DNA of 64,000 bases. Origin: Oxytricha trifallax (lineage: Eukaryota; Ciliophora; Spirotrichea; Sporadotrichida; Oxytrichidae). Of this stretch, positions 26,101 through 38,570 are shown in pieces; position 1 is the first letter of the stretch; every line of letters begins with the position of its first letter. The position numbers and the translations under genes were made by a program. The DNA lies in contig ARYC01001482.1 of NCBI GenBank assembly GCA_000711775.1, positions 1 to 64,000 of the forward strand, given 5' to 3'. Under the pieces are notes generated by a model. It did no database searches. It was not told the DNA's origin and worked only from the letters and a program-made list of their open reading frames with translations.

Positions 26101-29100
26101 CAATTATAGTTGTCCAAAATGATATAGAATTCTTTGGTTATGTTTAAATCGTCGAAGTTTTCTTCTGCAATCAATTCATAGTCAAAAGGTTTTAAGAAAT
26201 TATTTTCATCAAAAATTCTAAAACTTTCCTCGATATCTTCTTGAACTTCAACTGGTTTCTCAATATGAAACTTATTTTATCAATTATTCCCAAGAGTGAC
26301 ATTATTTCTTTTTAAGGCTCTTCCTAATTTTGAATCTTTGCTTACTCAATATTCTTGCGAATTTTAAGAGACTTTCTTTGTTCTTCCATATTTCTTAAAT
26401 TTCTTGCAACATCTGGATTGTTTGAATTTTCTTTAAGCAATTTAACCAGCTAGTACTTGATCAATAATTTCTTGAATCTAAGAGCCACACTATGATCTTA
26501 AGAGCACTTCAGCATTCTTTAAAATTTCTCAGGTTTTACATAATTCTTCTTCAAAAGCTTTTTTAGTCTATGAAATGGCTTAGCTCTTTGGTTATCTCCA
26601 AATAGTTTCTTTTTTAAGTCGTTCATATAGAGCAGTGTTTTAGGAGTCTAAAGATTTTAAGATAAATCTTTTTTCATTTAAACTTTATTTGGAATAAGGT
26701 ATTACGGGTCAAGTTAGGATGGCGGAGCTTGACGTCTCCTTTTAAAGCCTACTGATTTAAAAATTTAGCTCCTAGTACTCCTCTTTGCTTGAATCTTTTG
26801 CATTATTGAAAAAATTAGATTTTTTCTAGCCAATTTTATCTTAGAAGGATGTTACTTAAAGTACACCAAGTGTATCATTTGGTTATGGGTGTTCTTTAGG
26901 AGAAAATTGCATTGAAGTCGAGGATTTTTAAGATGGAGTTTAAGGCTCTTCTTTAATGTCATTCTAAGGCAGGATTCCACCAAGCTTTTTTGAGTAAAAA
27001 ATTTCCACTTTTTCATAAAGCTTTGATCCCCTCCTGTATTATTCAGGGCTCAGATTTTTGTCAGAACCTTGACTTAATCTCATTGTACTTTTCCGTTCTT
27101 GTTAAAGTTTGGCAAGATCAATGTTATTTAGCCTGGAATCATCGTTTCCGTTTACATTATGATATGATCCATGGAGAGACAACTTTAAGTCTGATAATTA
27201 GAACTTATTTTAAGAATTTGATTCTTCTTCGTCAGAATATTCTCCTAATACTGTTCTTTTGCGCTAATTCAATATGCTCATAGCCTAAGTTATGTCATCA
27301 GATAAAAAAATAAAAAAATTCTTTTTGTTATCTAGAGACTATTCAACTTTAAGTGTATTAGAAGATTTTACTGATGATAATTTTTTCTCTTAGCTACTAC
27401 TTTTCCTATTGAACGAGCTTTATTATCTGTTTCTTAATAACAACTCTCTCGGATCTACTTTCTTTTTCATTAATCCACTGAACGATCCAGGTGTAAAAAA
27501 TTCAGAATCTGAGGATATGTCATTAATTTGTAGAATCTGGATTGAAGATAGATCATCTTGAATTACATTCATTTTTTCTCTCTCTAGATTGAATGGACAA
27601 AACAAAATTACATCTAGGAGCTCATCTTTAGAAAGCCTGTTTGAAAGAAATTGAGATAGAATTTTCATGTCATAACTAATCTAATCCAGATTCTCACCAT
27701 TTCCATCTAGCTAATCTTTTATGTCTTCGATGAAAAGCTTGTTCTCTTTATTCTTCAAAAATTAGAGTAAAATATTCCTAGTAAATTATTATCTTTCTTT
27801 TATCTTCTCAAGAGTCTATTATCCTCTCAATCCTTAAACTTCTTTGATACTTACATAATGCTATTTTAAGTAATTATCAATCTCCTGACCTCTGAGATTC
27901 TCAGTTTAAGTCTTTAAAATTTGTATTTTCTCCATAATGTTAGAGAGAAAGGGATAAATTTAGGTATTTAATGTTTTCTCTTTATTTTACCAGTAAAATT
28001 TTTAATCATTGATGTATCTAAATTGCCATGCTTCATCAGACTGTTTATTGATTGCATCAATCAAATCGCTTATTAAGTAAAGGATGTGTACATCGACGTT
28101 TAAATCTACGTTACATTAATTGGCTACTACAAAAATTTCGATGTCTTTTTATGTACATTTCAAAAACTTTCGTCTTTTAAAAGTCTCTTTAATCGAGAAT
28201 TGGGATTTTTCTTCGACATATTTAGCCTCAGGAGCTTGGTCTATATTGAAATATTAATCTTAATCTAAATTTTTTTCTTGAAAGTTTTAGTCAGATTGAA
28301 GTTAATCGATTGGTGTCGCATTTTTATTTTCTAGTTTTTTCCTTTTTTTTCTTGCTATTCAAAGAACATCTTTACTTGATTCATGTTTAGAGTAAAGTTT
28401 CTTAGGACATTATCAAAAGTTCTAAGCTTATTTTTTATTTCTGATAGCATTTAGGGATTTTCTTTGTAATAAACTCTACCTCTTTCAATCATAGATATTG
28501 CAAATGGCTCAATTGGGTGAAATTTAGTCTCAAGAAATCTTGAACAATGAAAAAAGGTATTCTGATTACTTTCTTAGTCAGTTTTCCTTTTCCAATTATT
28601 AGGGAGAGGCAAGCACATTAGATATTACGGAAGCCATAAAAGGTAGGATTCATTAAGAATATCTATGCCATAAATTGAACCTAAAGATAATATCTGAGTC
28701 ATATTCATTTACTTAAACAAAAACGATTCAATGATTCCTTTAGTCTTAAAAAATCTCCAAAATTACTTTCATAATAAGCCATTGATTCTTTTTCAATTTC
28801 TTTTAGTATTTAAATTCTTGTCTCAGTATCTTGTTCTTCAAATTTTATATAACCTTCTGGAGCTTCAACTCTCTAATCTTTGATTTTCTTAATCAATAGT
28901 TTCATTGTTCTTTTCGATTTTGCGTTATCAACCTCAAGTATGTTTTCAAATTATGGATCTCCCTTAGAAATTTCTTTCTTAGTTTTAGACAGATTTCTTT
29001 GATAAAACTCCATTGATAAAGTTCCTACAACTGCTTTTTACTAAGCTATGATTTTCTTGATTAAGCTAGCTTCTCTCTTAAGTTTGGTTTTATTTAGTAT

Positions 29101-29417
29101 TTTCAGATTTTACTCATCAATTGCTAGGTCGTCCATCGTGATTTATCTATTGAATTCCTTTTCTAGTGATAAAATTCTAAGAAACAGCTTTCTGAAATAG
29201 TATCTAAGTGGATGCTCCCTTGTCTAGATATTTTCTTATATACTGTTGAATTAGGTGTACCCATCAATGTCGTATTCTCTCTCCCATCCTAAAGGGAGAT
29301 TTGTTAAAAGAATTTATTTGAAAAACCACCAATACTTCGGTTTATCGAGGGAGAGGTCAAACCCTATTTCTCAAGCTAAGTGATCAACTTCCTATATATA
29401 CATAGAGTTACAATCAT
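23187..29417 (-). CDS. CEP164-like WW-unit protein, very large
   Basis: Start ATGATT at 29417 is followed by a 20-nt intron (29392-29411), and frames run to TGA 23187, about 2,000 residues. The N-terminus carries the CEP164-type unit: VDHLA.EIGFDLSLDKPKYWWF, then LPLGWEREYDIDGYTQF and EHPL. A second copy lies near 28690-28490 (GIDILNESYLLWLPQYL, PLPNNWKRK, KFHPIEPF) and a degenerate third near 28060-27960 (DEAWQFRYINDQKFYW). The rest is helical and Ser/Lys-rich. CEP164 family members sit on basal bodies or centrioles, which suggests a ciliary role (inference). There are isolated in-frame TGAs at 29371, 26709, 26529 and 25276, and frame changes near 26245 and 23680. Two adjacent genes cannot be excluded. 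Confidence 0.6.
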
Positions 29418-29673
29418 TTCATGTTTTATATGTCAGAGAATAAAACTAATGATAATAATAGTTGAATTCTTACATCTTATCCGAAATAAAATTCTTGCTC
29501 TTTGTCGTTAGACTTTATTACTATTCTTATTTATCTATTAATTGGTCCTCTTGCTACAGGAAGCTGATTCAAAGTGTTCTTCCTAAAATTAAAGGTTCTT
29601 TAATTGGTCGAGTTCCTGTCTGTAAACATGTTCAATTATTATAATTTATTATTTTATATTTTGATGTAATATT

Positions 29674-30508
29674 TCATGTAAAACGTTTGGAATTTAGATT
29701 TCTACATAATTTATAACGAGTGTATTTTAAAACTAGAATCATTTTTATAAATAAACTTAAAAAAGGAACTTTTGGTTTTATATGCATATATTTCCCATAT
29801 GAATTCGATGATAATTCACTTTTCATGGGTGCGCTTTGACCCAAACTAATACAATTATTGACTTGACTATCATTCTTTCTGTTATTGCCAACTCCAAGAC
29901 CACCCAAATTGATGCTATTATCATTACTCATCATCTAAGCACCTGTTTTACCTAGTGTGCTTCTTAACGAAGCAGTACCTTTACTGGATTTTTATTTATG
30001 CATTAAGCTATCGCTGTTGTTATATTAAAATCTTCTTATTAAAGTCTACTGTCTAGTTTCTATCTTTCATCAATTCGTTCTTTAATTAAAATAGGTTTTC
30101 AATCTATACGCTTGTTGTATAATCTATCAAAGTTTCCAATCTCCTCGTGTTTTGGCACTTGATGCTCTCTCGTTAAGGAATTGATACTTTTGTTGTTTAG
30201 CAGTCCATACTAAGACTAACCCACACTTTAACTTTGATAAGCTAAGGCTCCGGCTCTAGTATTGCCATAATAGGGCTGCTTTTATTATTAGGAAATGCTA
30301 TCAATTCCACTATTTTATTCCTCGAATTTCAGGTTATTATCAAGCAGCTAGCACTTTTACTTGTGATGAGAATCATTAAGTTATTAATCTTCGAAGAAAT
30401 TCTCTTTCTTTTTACCTCTGACTTGGGTGAGACGCTTTGGCTTGGCACCATCTATATCGTCTGTTGAAATGTACCTTTATTGATCTTTATTAGGTTATCT
30501 TTAGTCAT
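29674..30508 (-). CDS. hypothetical protein with DDIDGAKPK motif
   Basis: ATG 30508 (MTKDNLIK) to TGA 29674, about 275 residues. Near the N-terminus is RYISTDDIDGAKPKRL, followed by Q/N-rich low complexity and FDRLYNKRID.KPILIKERID in the middle. The C-terminal part is Gly/Asn/Ser-rich (INLGGLGVGNN). One missing A near 30495 and a shift near 30030 break the frame. An isolated in-frame TGA lies at 30099. The D-I-x-G-A-x-P-K motif looks conserved, but I cannot name the family. Confidence 0.55.
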
Positions 30509-31080
30509 AAATTTAAAAAAGATTTTTTTAATTGTTTTGCATTTATCAATATCTAAACGCAACTAAATCATATAATGAAAGTGTTTATGTACAATTTAAG
30601 GTTTTGTTGTGATTTAGTAATAAAAATAAAATGTTGAGTTACGAATAAATAATAAAAAACTAAAGAGCATCTTCAATTGACAATCCACTTGCTTATTCAA
30701 ATATTTCTCAAGGTAGGTAATAAGATCAAACGATTTACACTATTTACAGAGATCTATAATGAATATTTGCAAAATACAGCCTAATCTGGTAAAAAATTAT
30801 TCAGACCTCCATAGCCATATGCAAGAGTGAATTCAGCTATTTAATTTAAACGTTTATTTATAAAAATCTCAAGTTTTTGTTACTATATTTCTATTTTTAA
30901 ATGCTGGACCAAGCTAGATTACTTACTCATCTTAAATGAAACAGCGAATAAATAAAGATAACGGACATTATATAGAATCATAAATTGTTAATCAAGAATA
31001 AACATTAAATATTGTTTTATTGTTAAATTGATATTTTAATTCATCTAATTATGAAAAGATTATGAGTTTACTCAGAGAGC
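30509..31080. other. divergent intergenic region
   Basis: A 570-bp A+T-rich spacer between a minus-strand and a plus-strand gene. It should carry both promoters. No motif or frame is recognised. Confidence 0.4.
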
Positions 31081-32437
31081 ATGAATAACTAATGGAAGTA
31101 ACAAGAAAATTCTTATGGATTAAATACTGCAGATTAATATTAAAAACAATAGCCATTTTAGTTACATGATATACCAGGCGATGATAGACTTCAATCATAT
31201 CAGTACTATCTTGAATAGTAAAGATAACCTTATTCTTATACTAATGAGATATGTATTTAACTAAATTTTGACTAAAATTAAATTAAATTTATAAAAGTAA
31301 ACAAAATGTATTGTGTGTGCGTGAGATGTCTCAAGTAAAGCACAGCCAAAAATCTAATGCTACTTTTTTCTGGTCTATCAATAGTAAAAAACAATGTCCA
31401 ATATTTATCATTAATTCATAATTAATTTGAGTAAGATAGGAGGTGGATAAGTAGTATGGCTTGCAGCAATGATTTACAATTTTAAGTTATGGCGAGCTAA
31501 ATTTGATTATCTAATGTCAAAAGATGCATTGAGAGAATACACTATGATAAGCCTGATGAGTGTGTGCTTTTTAAGTGTTATTTGCGGATTTATTGGAATA
31601 TTAGCTTCTGTTAAGCCTGGTAGATTTACTATATGTTTGGTAAGATCAATATAATTACACTTTTAGCAATTAAAGCACTTATAAATTACTACAATTACTT
31701 TATAAATGAATAGAGTTAACTTACATAATATAGTTATCATGCTTTTCTTTGATAGTATTTTTAGTGGAAATTTTGATATTGGTTTTGCTTTTGTAATATT
31801 CTAGTAAGAATTTTGAGTAAGCCTTCTAGTTATTTTATAGAATTTGATGGAATAAATCAGGCATTATGTCACAATAACTCAGACTTCCTAATATCTGCAT
31901 AGCAATCATAATTTAATGTCTTCAAATAAGATTTCCAATAAATGAAGGAAAATTATATAGATAAATTTATGTGCAGTTCATAGCATTGTCCTTGTATCTA
32001 AGTAAATACAGATCTATGGAGAGATAACAACACATCATTTACAAATTAGTAAATTCTATTTTATGTTCACATATTAAACTTAAATGAATTTATTGATTGA
32101 GCGGATATAACTTCAAGGGAGTTTATAGTGAATTCAAAGATTGTTATTAAACTTTACTAAAATAAAACCTTATTGAGAGATTAGACGATGATTTCTTAGG
32201 TTTAGTTTATCCTTGGAAATTTAATTGAATTGTCAAGGATTATGTGAAACACCAAAATTCTTTTTCTTTAAAGATATTGCTTTTGGGCCACCATTATAAA
32301 CATGTGCAAAAGCAATTTAAGATAAAATAGAAGAAAGTTTCTTCCCTTTGTCGGTAGGGCTTATGATATGTGCAATAATAGTACTATTTATATTTTACCT
32401 ATAATATGCTATTTGGTGTTAATAAATTAAGAAATGA
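31081..32437 (+). CDS. tetraspanin-like membrane protein
   Basis: ATG 31081 (MNNQWKQQ) opens a Gln-rich cytoplasmic leader (HDIPGDDRLQSYQYYLEQQ), then an intron of more than 100 bp. At 31445-31650 comes GGQVVWLAAMIYNF and a first clear membrane span (MISLMSVCFLSVICGFIGIL), then a GTAAG intron at about 31640. More hydrophobic spans follow near 31750-31800. A Cys-rich loop (CSSQHCPCIQ) lies near 31970. A final span (SVGLMICAIIVLFIFYLQYA) ends at TGA 32435. Four spans with a Cys-containing large loop fit a tetraspanin-like plan, but the CCG signature is not seen, so the family is tentative. Confidence 0.5.
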
Positions 32438-32501
32438 TTTCTATCAAACTTAGTATCATACAATTCAATTTAAGTTATGAAATTAAGTAAAATTTTTTTA
32501 A

Positions 32502-33728
32502 TCATTCAATCATCGACATTATTTAAGGAAGACCTTCAGCAGGACCTGCTAAGAATAAATATCTATTTCTATCCTCAAACATCTAATAGAAATTGGCAAG
32601 CACCAATTTTTCATTGTCCCACTCTCCCGTGCTTGCTGATATGAACTTGAAGAACTCTTGACCCAATACACTAAGCAATATACTTACCTCATATACCACC
32701 TTTTCTTGATCTATTTAGCTTCCACCACCGTTTTGATTGACGTTAGGGTCATTTGAGTACAATACTTCTTGGAATGTGTCGAATATAGAGAACAGATCAT
32801 CCAGTCGCTGTGCAAGTTGGAAAGAAATTTATTTCACAATAAATTCAGCAGTTACTCCAGACTCTGCACCAAATTGAAAAGCTTTTTGTGATAGGATTCG
32901 TTTAAAAGTCAAATCTTAGGATTCTCTATTCTTTCTTTGATGCTCAAGATCTTTCATGATTTATGGATTCATGTCGTTGAACATCTCATCTATAAAGATT
33001 AATTTTATATAAAGTACTTTTTCTATAGGTGGGGATATCTTCAGCTGATTGATCCATTTAAGTTTTTGTCTATCCCATAACGCTTTATGTTTATTGCCTA
33101 AAAGAATTCAACGAAAATTCTAAACATACTAAGTATTATTTTTTATCTGATTTTAATCGGTTCTTGATCTAAATAAGTCTTCTTTAACCATAGTAACATT
33201 AATTTATATCTTAAGGAAAACAGATTCATTAGTTAGCATGATTTTGAGTTTGGGTGTCCCTGTAGCAGCTAAACAAGAAATGAATAATGGCTTTGTGGTG
33301 TTCTTATACTTTTGGGCATCTAAATGTCTTTGCACTTTTATGGGCCTGACATCCTTGATAACCTATTGTGCTTAGAATGGCAAGACGATAAGGAAGATTA
33401 TATCGCACTCAGCTACCACTCTTTCATTGTTGAAATCAACGTAAACTCCGAATTCTTATTGGAAAGCTCGAAGTAAGTGAGGTTGCCTTGTTGACATAAA
33501 CAACTTCAATCCATCGAATTGATCTAATATAAAAGAAATTTAGTTTTACTATAATTTACTTTGAGTCTCTAAAAGCTTGGTGAGGATCATAGTTCCTAAT
33601 TGGCCACAGCCTATAATTCCAATCTTTAATGGCTGTATCTCAATTGCCTGACTTGAGACAAGCATATCTTATTGAAGTACCTTCCTCTCGCTATTCAAGG
33701 TTTAAGAATTTTCTAAACTTTTTGCCAT
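32502..33728 (-). CDS. NOXRED1-like NADP-dependent oxidoreductase
   Basis: ATG 33728, TGA 32502, about 405 residues. After a 40-residue leader comes a Rossmann nucleotide-binding start, LKIGIIGCGQLGTMIL, then an acidic strand end and DIIFLIVLPFQAQQV, as in the F420/P5C-reductase-like fold. A long C-terminal helical part (AFQFGAESGVTAEFIVKQ; RLDDLFSIFDTFQE) completes it. This matches NOXRED1 (NADP-dependent oxidoreductase domain-containing 1), whose substrate is unknown. A frame change near 33110 coincides with T/A-rich sequence. The next gene upstream, on the same strand, ends only 73 bp away. Confidence 0.7.
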
Positions 33729-33801
33729 AGAATTCAATTTATACCCCTGAATATTATACTGTTGTTTTATAATTAGAGTCTTCTTATCTATATAATGAAA
33801 T

Positions 33802-34324
33802 TCATTTTGATTATAGTATACTTTTAATAAAAAAAGCCAATAAGTTTTGAGTTTAAAATCCAGTGCTTGGTGCATTTCCTACATTAAAACTCTGCTTGTA
33901 TCTCAGTAATTCTCCATAGACACTAGCATAGTACACACACTAGAGCATGAGGATGTTTCTAACCACTTCACTAGTCAGAAATATATTTTGCATGTCATCA
34001 TCTGGAATGAAGTTGTCCAGCCAGTTCTTACCAAATCTTGGAATCCCACTCATTGAGAAGAAATGCGGAGATTTTAACTATGAGTGAAGATCGTTTCTGT
34101 TTTGCTGGTAGTGCTCGTTTTATGTTATAGATAACTGTGAATTATCTTGGTTTGTTTTCTTAGAGTCATCTATAAAGAGTTAGGTGAATTTATGAATAAT
34201 ATCTGAAGTTACCTAGTTCTAAGATTTTGTTTTATATTTAAGAAGAATCATTCAAACCGTTTGCTATGTCTTTATGATTTAGTCTTTGGGAGTAAGAACT
34301 GTATACTGAGTGAGTTCCAGACAT
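33802..34324 (-). CDS. hypothetical protein, about 155 residues
   Basis: ATG 34324 (MSGTHSVYSSYSQRL) to TGA 33802, with one intron of about 43 nt (GTAACTT...TATAG near 34215-34170). The second exon is Gln/Asn-rich and then well structured: MSGIPRFGKNWLDNFIPDDD, followed by SEVVRNILMLQCVYYASVYG. It has no internal TGA or frameshift. No family recognised. It lies head-to-head with the CK1 gene, separated by only 84 bp. Confidence 0.65.
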
Positions 34325-34408
34325 TTTATTAAGAATTTAAAATAATAAAACTTAATTCTATTTGAAATTAAAATCAACTTAAATTATTATAATTGAATTG
34401 ATTATAGC

Positions 34409-36486
34409 ATGGAAATACTAATTGCAAGTCGTTTCAAATTGATTAAGAAAATAGGGGGAGGTGCATTTGGTCAAATATACGAGGGTTTCGATCTCATAAC
34501 TTAAGATAAAGTCTCAGTCAATTAGTAAAATTACAATTGTAAATCCGAAATAAATTATAATTATAGGAACATATGACTATAAAATTCCCATAGTTTTTGT
34601 ATGAAGCCAAAATTATGCGACTATTATAAGGAAATGAAGGAATCCCAATTTTATTCTGGGCTGGTCAGGAGGGTGAATTAACGTTATGGTTATGGAATTA
34701 TTAGGACCTTCTCTAGAAGATTTATTTTCTCATTGTGGAATGAAACTTACTCTTAAGTCTACTTTGATGCTTGCCAAATAAATGGTAAGTCATTCATAAA
34801 CATATAATGAACAATTCATAAATTTTTAGCTGAGCAGGATCGAGTACTTCCATTCAAGACAATTTGTTCATCGAGACATTAAGCCTGACAATTTCTTGAT
34901 GGGAATGGGAAACAAATCAGATACAGTATATTTGATAGACTACGGTCTGGCTAAGCGATATATTGAACCAAAAACAGGTTAGCACATTCCTTTCAAAGAA
35001 GGGAAACTCTTATCAGGGACTGCTCGTTACACATGCTTAAACAATCACTTGGGTTATGAGTAAAGTAGGATTTGCCTATGTTTTGATTTATCTAGTAATG
35101 GGATAACTACCATGGATGGGTATTGGGGGAAACAAAAAGACAGATAAATACTAAGCTATCATGCAAATGAAAAGAGATTTACAATTTCGGTAAATTTCAC
35201 AAGAACTCCCAATTGAATTTGAAGACTTGCTTAGATACTGTAGAGCTCTTAAGTTTACTGATAGACCTGATTATTCTTACTTAAAAAAGATGTTTTATGC
35301 TGTTTTTTATAGAGCTAATTTCATTGACTATTAATTTGATTGGAAATTAACACATGTAAGTTTTATAATTACCTACGCTATACTTTAAACTACGAATTTC
35401 CTATTTTAAATTTGTTTGTAATTAGAAAGAGAACGTGCTGAACATGCAAAAGAATCTTGAAAAAAAAACTTAATTTTTAGCTACAGAGGCTTTGGCGAGA
35501 AGAAAACGATATGGAGATAAATATGACATAAAATTTCCACCCATAAAATTAGACGCAGCTGCTATTGCTCAAAATCTCAAGAACGGAATTTTAAAGAAGT
35601 TATATAACTACGAAGATCTATATTTTATTATGCAATATTTTGCTTAGACTTTTAAAGCAATTTATGGAATTACATATTGTATTTGGAAGATCCTGACAAT
35701 GATGACGAATTCAGTAGAGGAGGCAGGAAGAAATATAAAGATGGGGATGATGAAGAGTATGGAGAAGAAGAATATGAAGATGAAGATGGTGAGGAAGGAT
35801 ATAAAGACGATGAAGACTTAGAGGAGGATGACCACGATAATCTCTTCCCTCGAATTAGTAAAAAACATAAGCCCTAATCACAATAACAGCGACCTCGGTC
35901 TCAAGTGCAATATAATCCTTTCCAGACTAATAAGCAACCATAAAAAGTCAAGTCTTTGCAGAAATTACCAGACATAAAGAGGCAAACACAGCAGAAACCA
36001 TAGACTAAGAGGGAGTAAGATGACTAGGAGGAGGAAGAATAAGATGAAGAGGAGGATGGTGAAGAAGATGGCGAGTATGATGATGAAGACGATGAGGATA
36101 ACAAGACAGGTCTGCGAAGTCAGCAGAGTAGAGCTAGAGATCGACTGTAGCAGCACTTAAACAACAGTCAAGTGAATTGAGTGATAAGCAACACTGTAAT
36201 GCGTGATTTGAGAGATAAAATTGACAAGAAAGCCATCAACCCTAATGCAGATATCAACCCATACAATAATGCAAAGTAGAAACCTAGAAGTATGAGGGAA
36301 AGTACTAGAAATCCCAATAAAAACAAAAGTTAGGCTGCACCAAGGCAGAGGTCTAGGGTTGATGATGATTAGGAGTAGAGAATAAAGGTAAAGGATCTGA
36401 CTAATTAGATCAATAGAGGCATCAAGGACATGAACAAGAATTTAATAGATACACTCAAGAAGCAGAAGGAACCTATAATTAATTGA
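34409..36486 (+). CDS. casein kinase 1-family protein kinase with acidic tail
   Basis: ATG 34409. Motifs in order: [20 protein letters not shown] (Gly loop), [29 protein letters not shown] (catalytic loop), DYGLAKRY (DFG replaced by DYG), GTARY, then LPWMGI and [12 protein letters not shown], all typical of CK1. Introns lie near 34525-34565, 34783-34829 and 35355-35426. The C-terminus (35677-36486) is a long Asp/Glu- then Arg/Gln-rich tail. Odd points: missing single bases near 34523 (restores the Lys of VxVK) and 34681, a deletion of about five codons after EQSR (near 35065) in helix F, and an in-frame TGA at 36178. It may be a decayed paralogue. Confidence 0.75.
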
Positions 36487-36565
36487 TAATATAATGGGTA
36501 TAAATAAATATTATATTAGGAATGCGACACCAATTAGATTGAATCCAATAATGAGGAATAAGAAT
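36487..36565. other. CK1 3' flank up to the TBE insertion
   Basis: Noncoding A+T-rich DNA that ends with AAT (36563-36565), the left copy of the TBE target duplication. Confidence 0.6.
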
Positions 36566-36643
36566 CAAAACCCCAAAACTCCTTAATGAGGTTTATAAGT
36601 GCTTTGACTTGTAGGGAATTTGTTAGGGGTTGTGGATATTAAT
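36566..36643 (+). repeat. TBE left terminal inverted repeat
   Basis: About 78 bp, starting with the telomeric CAAAACCCCAAAAC. It pairs with 40421-40498, with mismatches near positions 15, 16, 43, 68 and 71. Confidence 0.93.
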
Positions 36644-36706
36644 AGGTTTTAATGTGAAATTTTTAGTAAATGTATTTAATTTAATCACTCAAAATGCACT
36701 TTTGGA

Positions 36707-37965
36707 TCATGTGGGAGAGGTCTAAAAGTTTATCTTACTTAACCACAACTCTATCTGCTCTATTGATATGTCTGATCTTGAGTTTGGTTTAATTATTATT
36801 GACTCTGCCATTTGTTTAATTGATTGAGATACTCTTGTTTTGTTAATAAATTGCTTTATTCTTTGTTTCGCATCTTTTTCACACCTTGTTAAGCAATAAT
36901 CTTTGCGAGGCATATCGCACTCTATTATTATTATTGCTGCTAAAGCCCACACATCCCACTAAAAGTCTCCATCTCTCCAGTCTTCTCTTTCTGGATAGTA
37001 CCCTTGCGTTCCCATTACAGTTCCAAGCCTTGATACTTCCACTCTTTAGGCTCTGTCGAAATCGATTATTGCTACTCTTACAGGTGAAAAGTTTATCATT
37101 ATATTTTCTGGCTTCAAATCTCTGTGAACAAATCCTAACTTATGAAACTCTTTAATGCCTTATACGGTCTGAGTTGCTATTTATCCAAGTTACTTATGAT
37201 TCCTTGGATCTGTTATGAAATCTCTTAGGGTCATTTCATAGAGTAGAAGTCTGAAAGCAACATGATTCTTGGCAAGGAGAACAGCATCTAGCTTGATTAA
37301 GTAACTACACTCTTTAAACTTTGCTTGAGTAAGTACTTGATAATCATTTGTAAACTCCATTTAATATTTTTCATCACTTAAGATATAGTTAAAGGGACGC
37401 ACCTTGTATGCGTATTGATGATCATTGATAACCTTCTTATCAAAGGAGTCTTCTAATATTAGGTAGCTTTAAAGAGAAGTATCTAGGTCAATTAAGCAAG
37501 AACCGGTATTTTCTTGTATTGAATCTTGATCATAATTTTTGTTATTTCAGAGTTCAGTTTGTTGCGTGCCTATCTAACGTACTATAACTCTCTTGCTTAT
37601 TCAGGCACTACGACCTTAGAATATTCCCTCGCTTTTCTTTTGTTGAGAAGCTTCAGCTCAACTTCATCATTCACAACTTCTATATCTTTCGTGTGAGCTT
37701 TTAATAGATGCTTCTTCAAGTCTCTTGTATGAGAGTATTGCTTATGGCACTCAAAGCAGTCATACTTTCCATCTATTTTATCATGCTTTAAGTATACAGT
37801 GGGCTTGGCTTCTCTATGCTCTTTCTTATGTCTGTACCAGCTTGATTTATGAGCAAAATCTCTCTCACATAGCTCACAAAAATAGACTTCAGCTTCTTCA
37901 GTTTGTATAGGAATTTCATTAATACCTTTCTCCTCCTCTCTGTCTCCCACACACTTATTTGCCAT
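36707..37965 (-). CDS. TBE 57-kDa zinc finger/kinase protein
   Basis: ATG 37965, TGA 36707, about 420 residues. The N-terminal quarter has two C2H2 fingers: YFCELCERDFAHKSSWYRHK (C-x2-C, H-x3-H) and YDCFECHKQYSHTRDLKKHL. The rest is a protein-kinase fold with LGFVHRDLKPENIMI, then IIDFDRAQRV where DFG would be, MGTQGYYPERED (activation segment/APE region) and WDVWALAAIIII. The DFG Gly is replaced by Asp, so catalysis may be altered. This is the third TBE reading frame; its role is not settled. One frameshift near 37540 is cured by one extra A. It is transcribed divergently from the 22-kDa gene. Confidence 0.9.
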
Positions 37966-38570
37966 TTATTTTCTATTATTAATTTCTATTTTAATAACAG
38001 AGACCTCAAGTGATAGCTCTGGTAGTTCCTTATGAGAGTTCATCTCACAGCTATCACACTTTTTATTGACGCCAAAGGTAAGTTTTATTTAGTTTGATGG
38101 AAGTGCTGTTATTTTTCTTAAAAAGTTAGCGCTCATATTTAAATTTGAATTTATAAAACTGCCTCAATAATTGAGAGCTTATATGAGAGGTTTGCAAGCA
38201 TACAAGTTTCAAGGGAAGTTTTTAGAGTATTAGAGAAGAATTATGAGTGTTAAGAGACGATCCAGCTACATATGGGTGAGGAAGTAACCATTTTACTTTC
38301 AATAATAAGTTGATTATAGTACGTACCGATTTAGGAAGTGCACCTAATTAAGTACGGGAACGCAAATTTAAATTTAAAAATATGGAACTATAACAGTAGA
38401 AATTGATATCAATCTCTCAAGTTTGAAACCAGTTCTCAAAATCTTTCCATATCCTTCTTAGAGGTTGACCTCCTTTAGGATGCCCATATTTAATAGTAAG
38501 TTGTAAAAAGATAAATAATTGAAATCAATAAACTTAAATTTGAATATCATTTCTAAGATCTGTAAATAAG
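37966..38570. promoter_or_regulatory. TBE internal noncoding region between divergent genes
   Basis: About 600 bp between the 57-kDa and 22-kDa genes. It contains a perfect 9-bp inverted repeat, GTGATAGCT (38010-38018) with AGCTATCAC (38049-38057), 30 bp apart. As the start region of two divergent TBE genes, it probably carries their promoters (inference). Confidence 0.5.

Noticed and set aside
26990..29644. Forward-strand open frames at 26990-27283 and 29462-29644
   Set aside because: They overlap the CEP164-like gene or its flank on the other strand and lack any family signal.
36886..37910. Forward-strand frames within the TBE 57-kDa gene
   Set aside because: Antisense shadows of the zinc finger/kinase gene.
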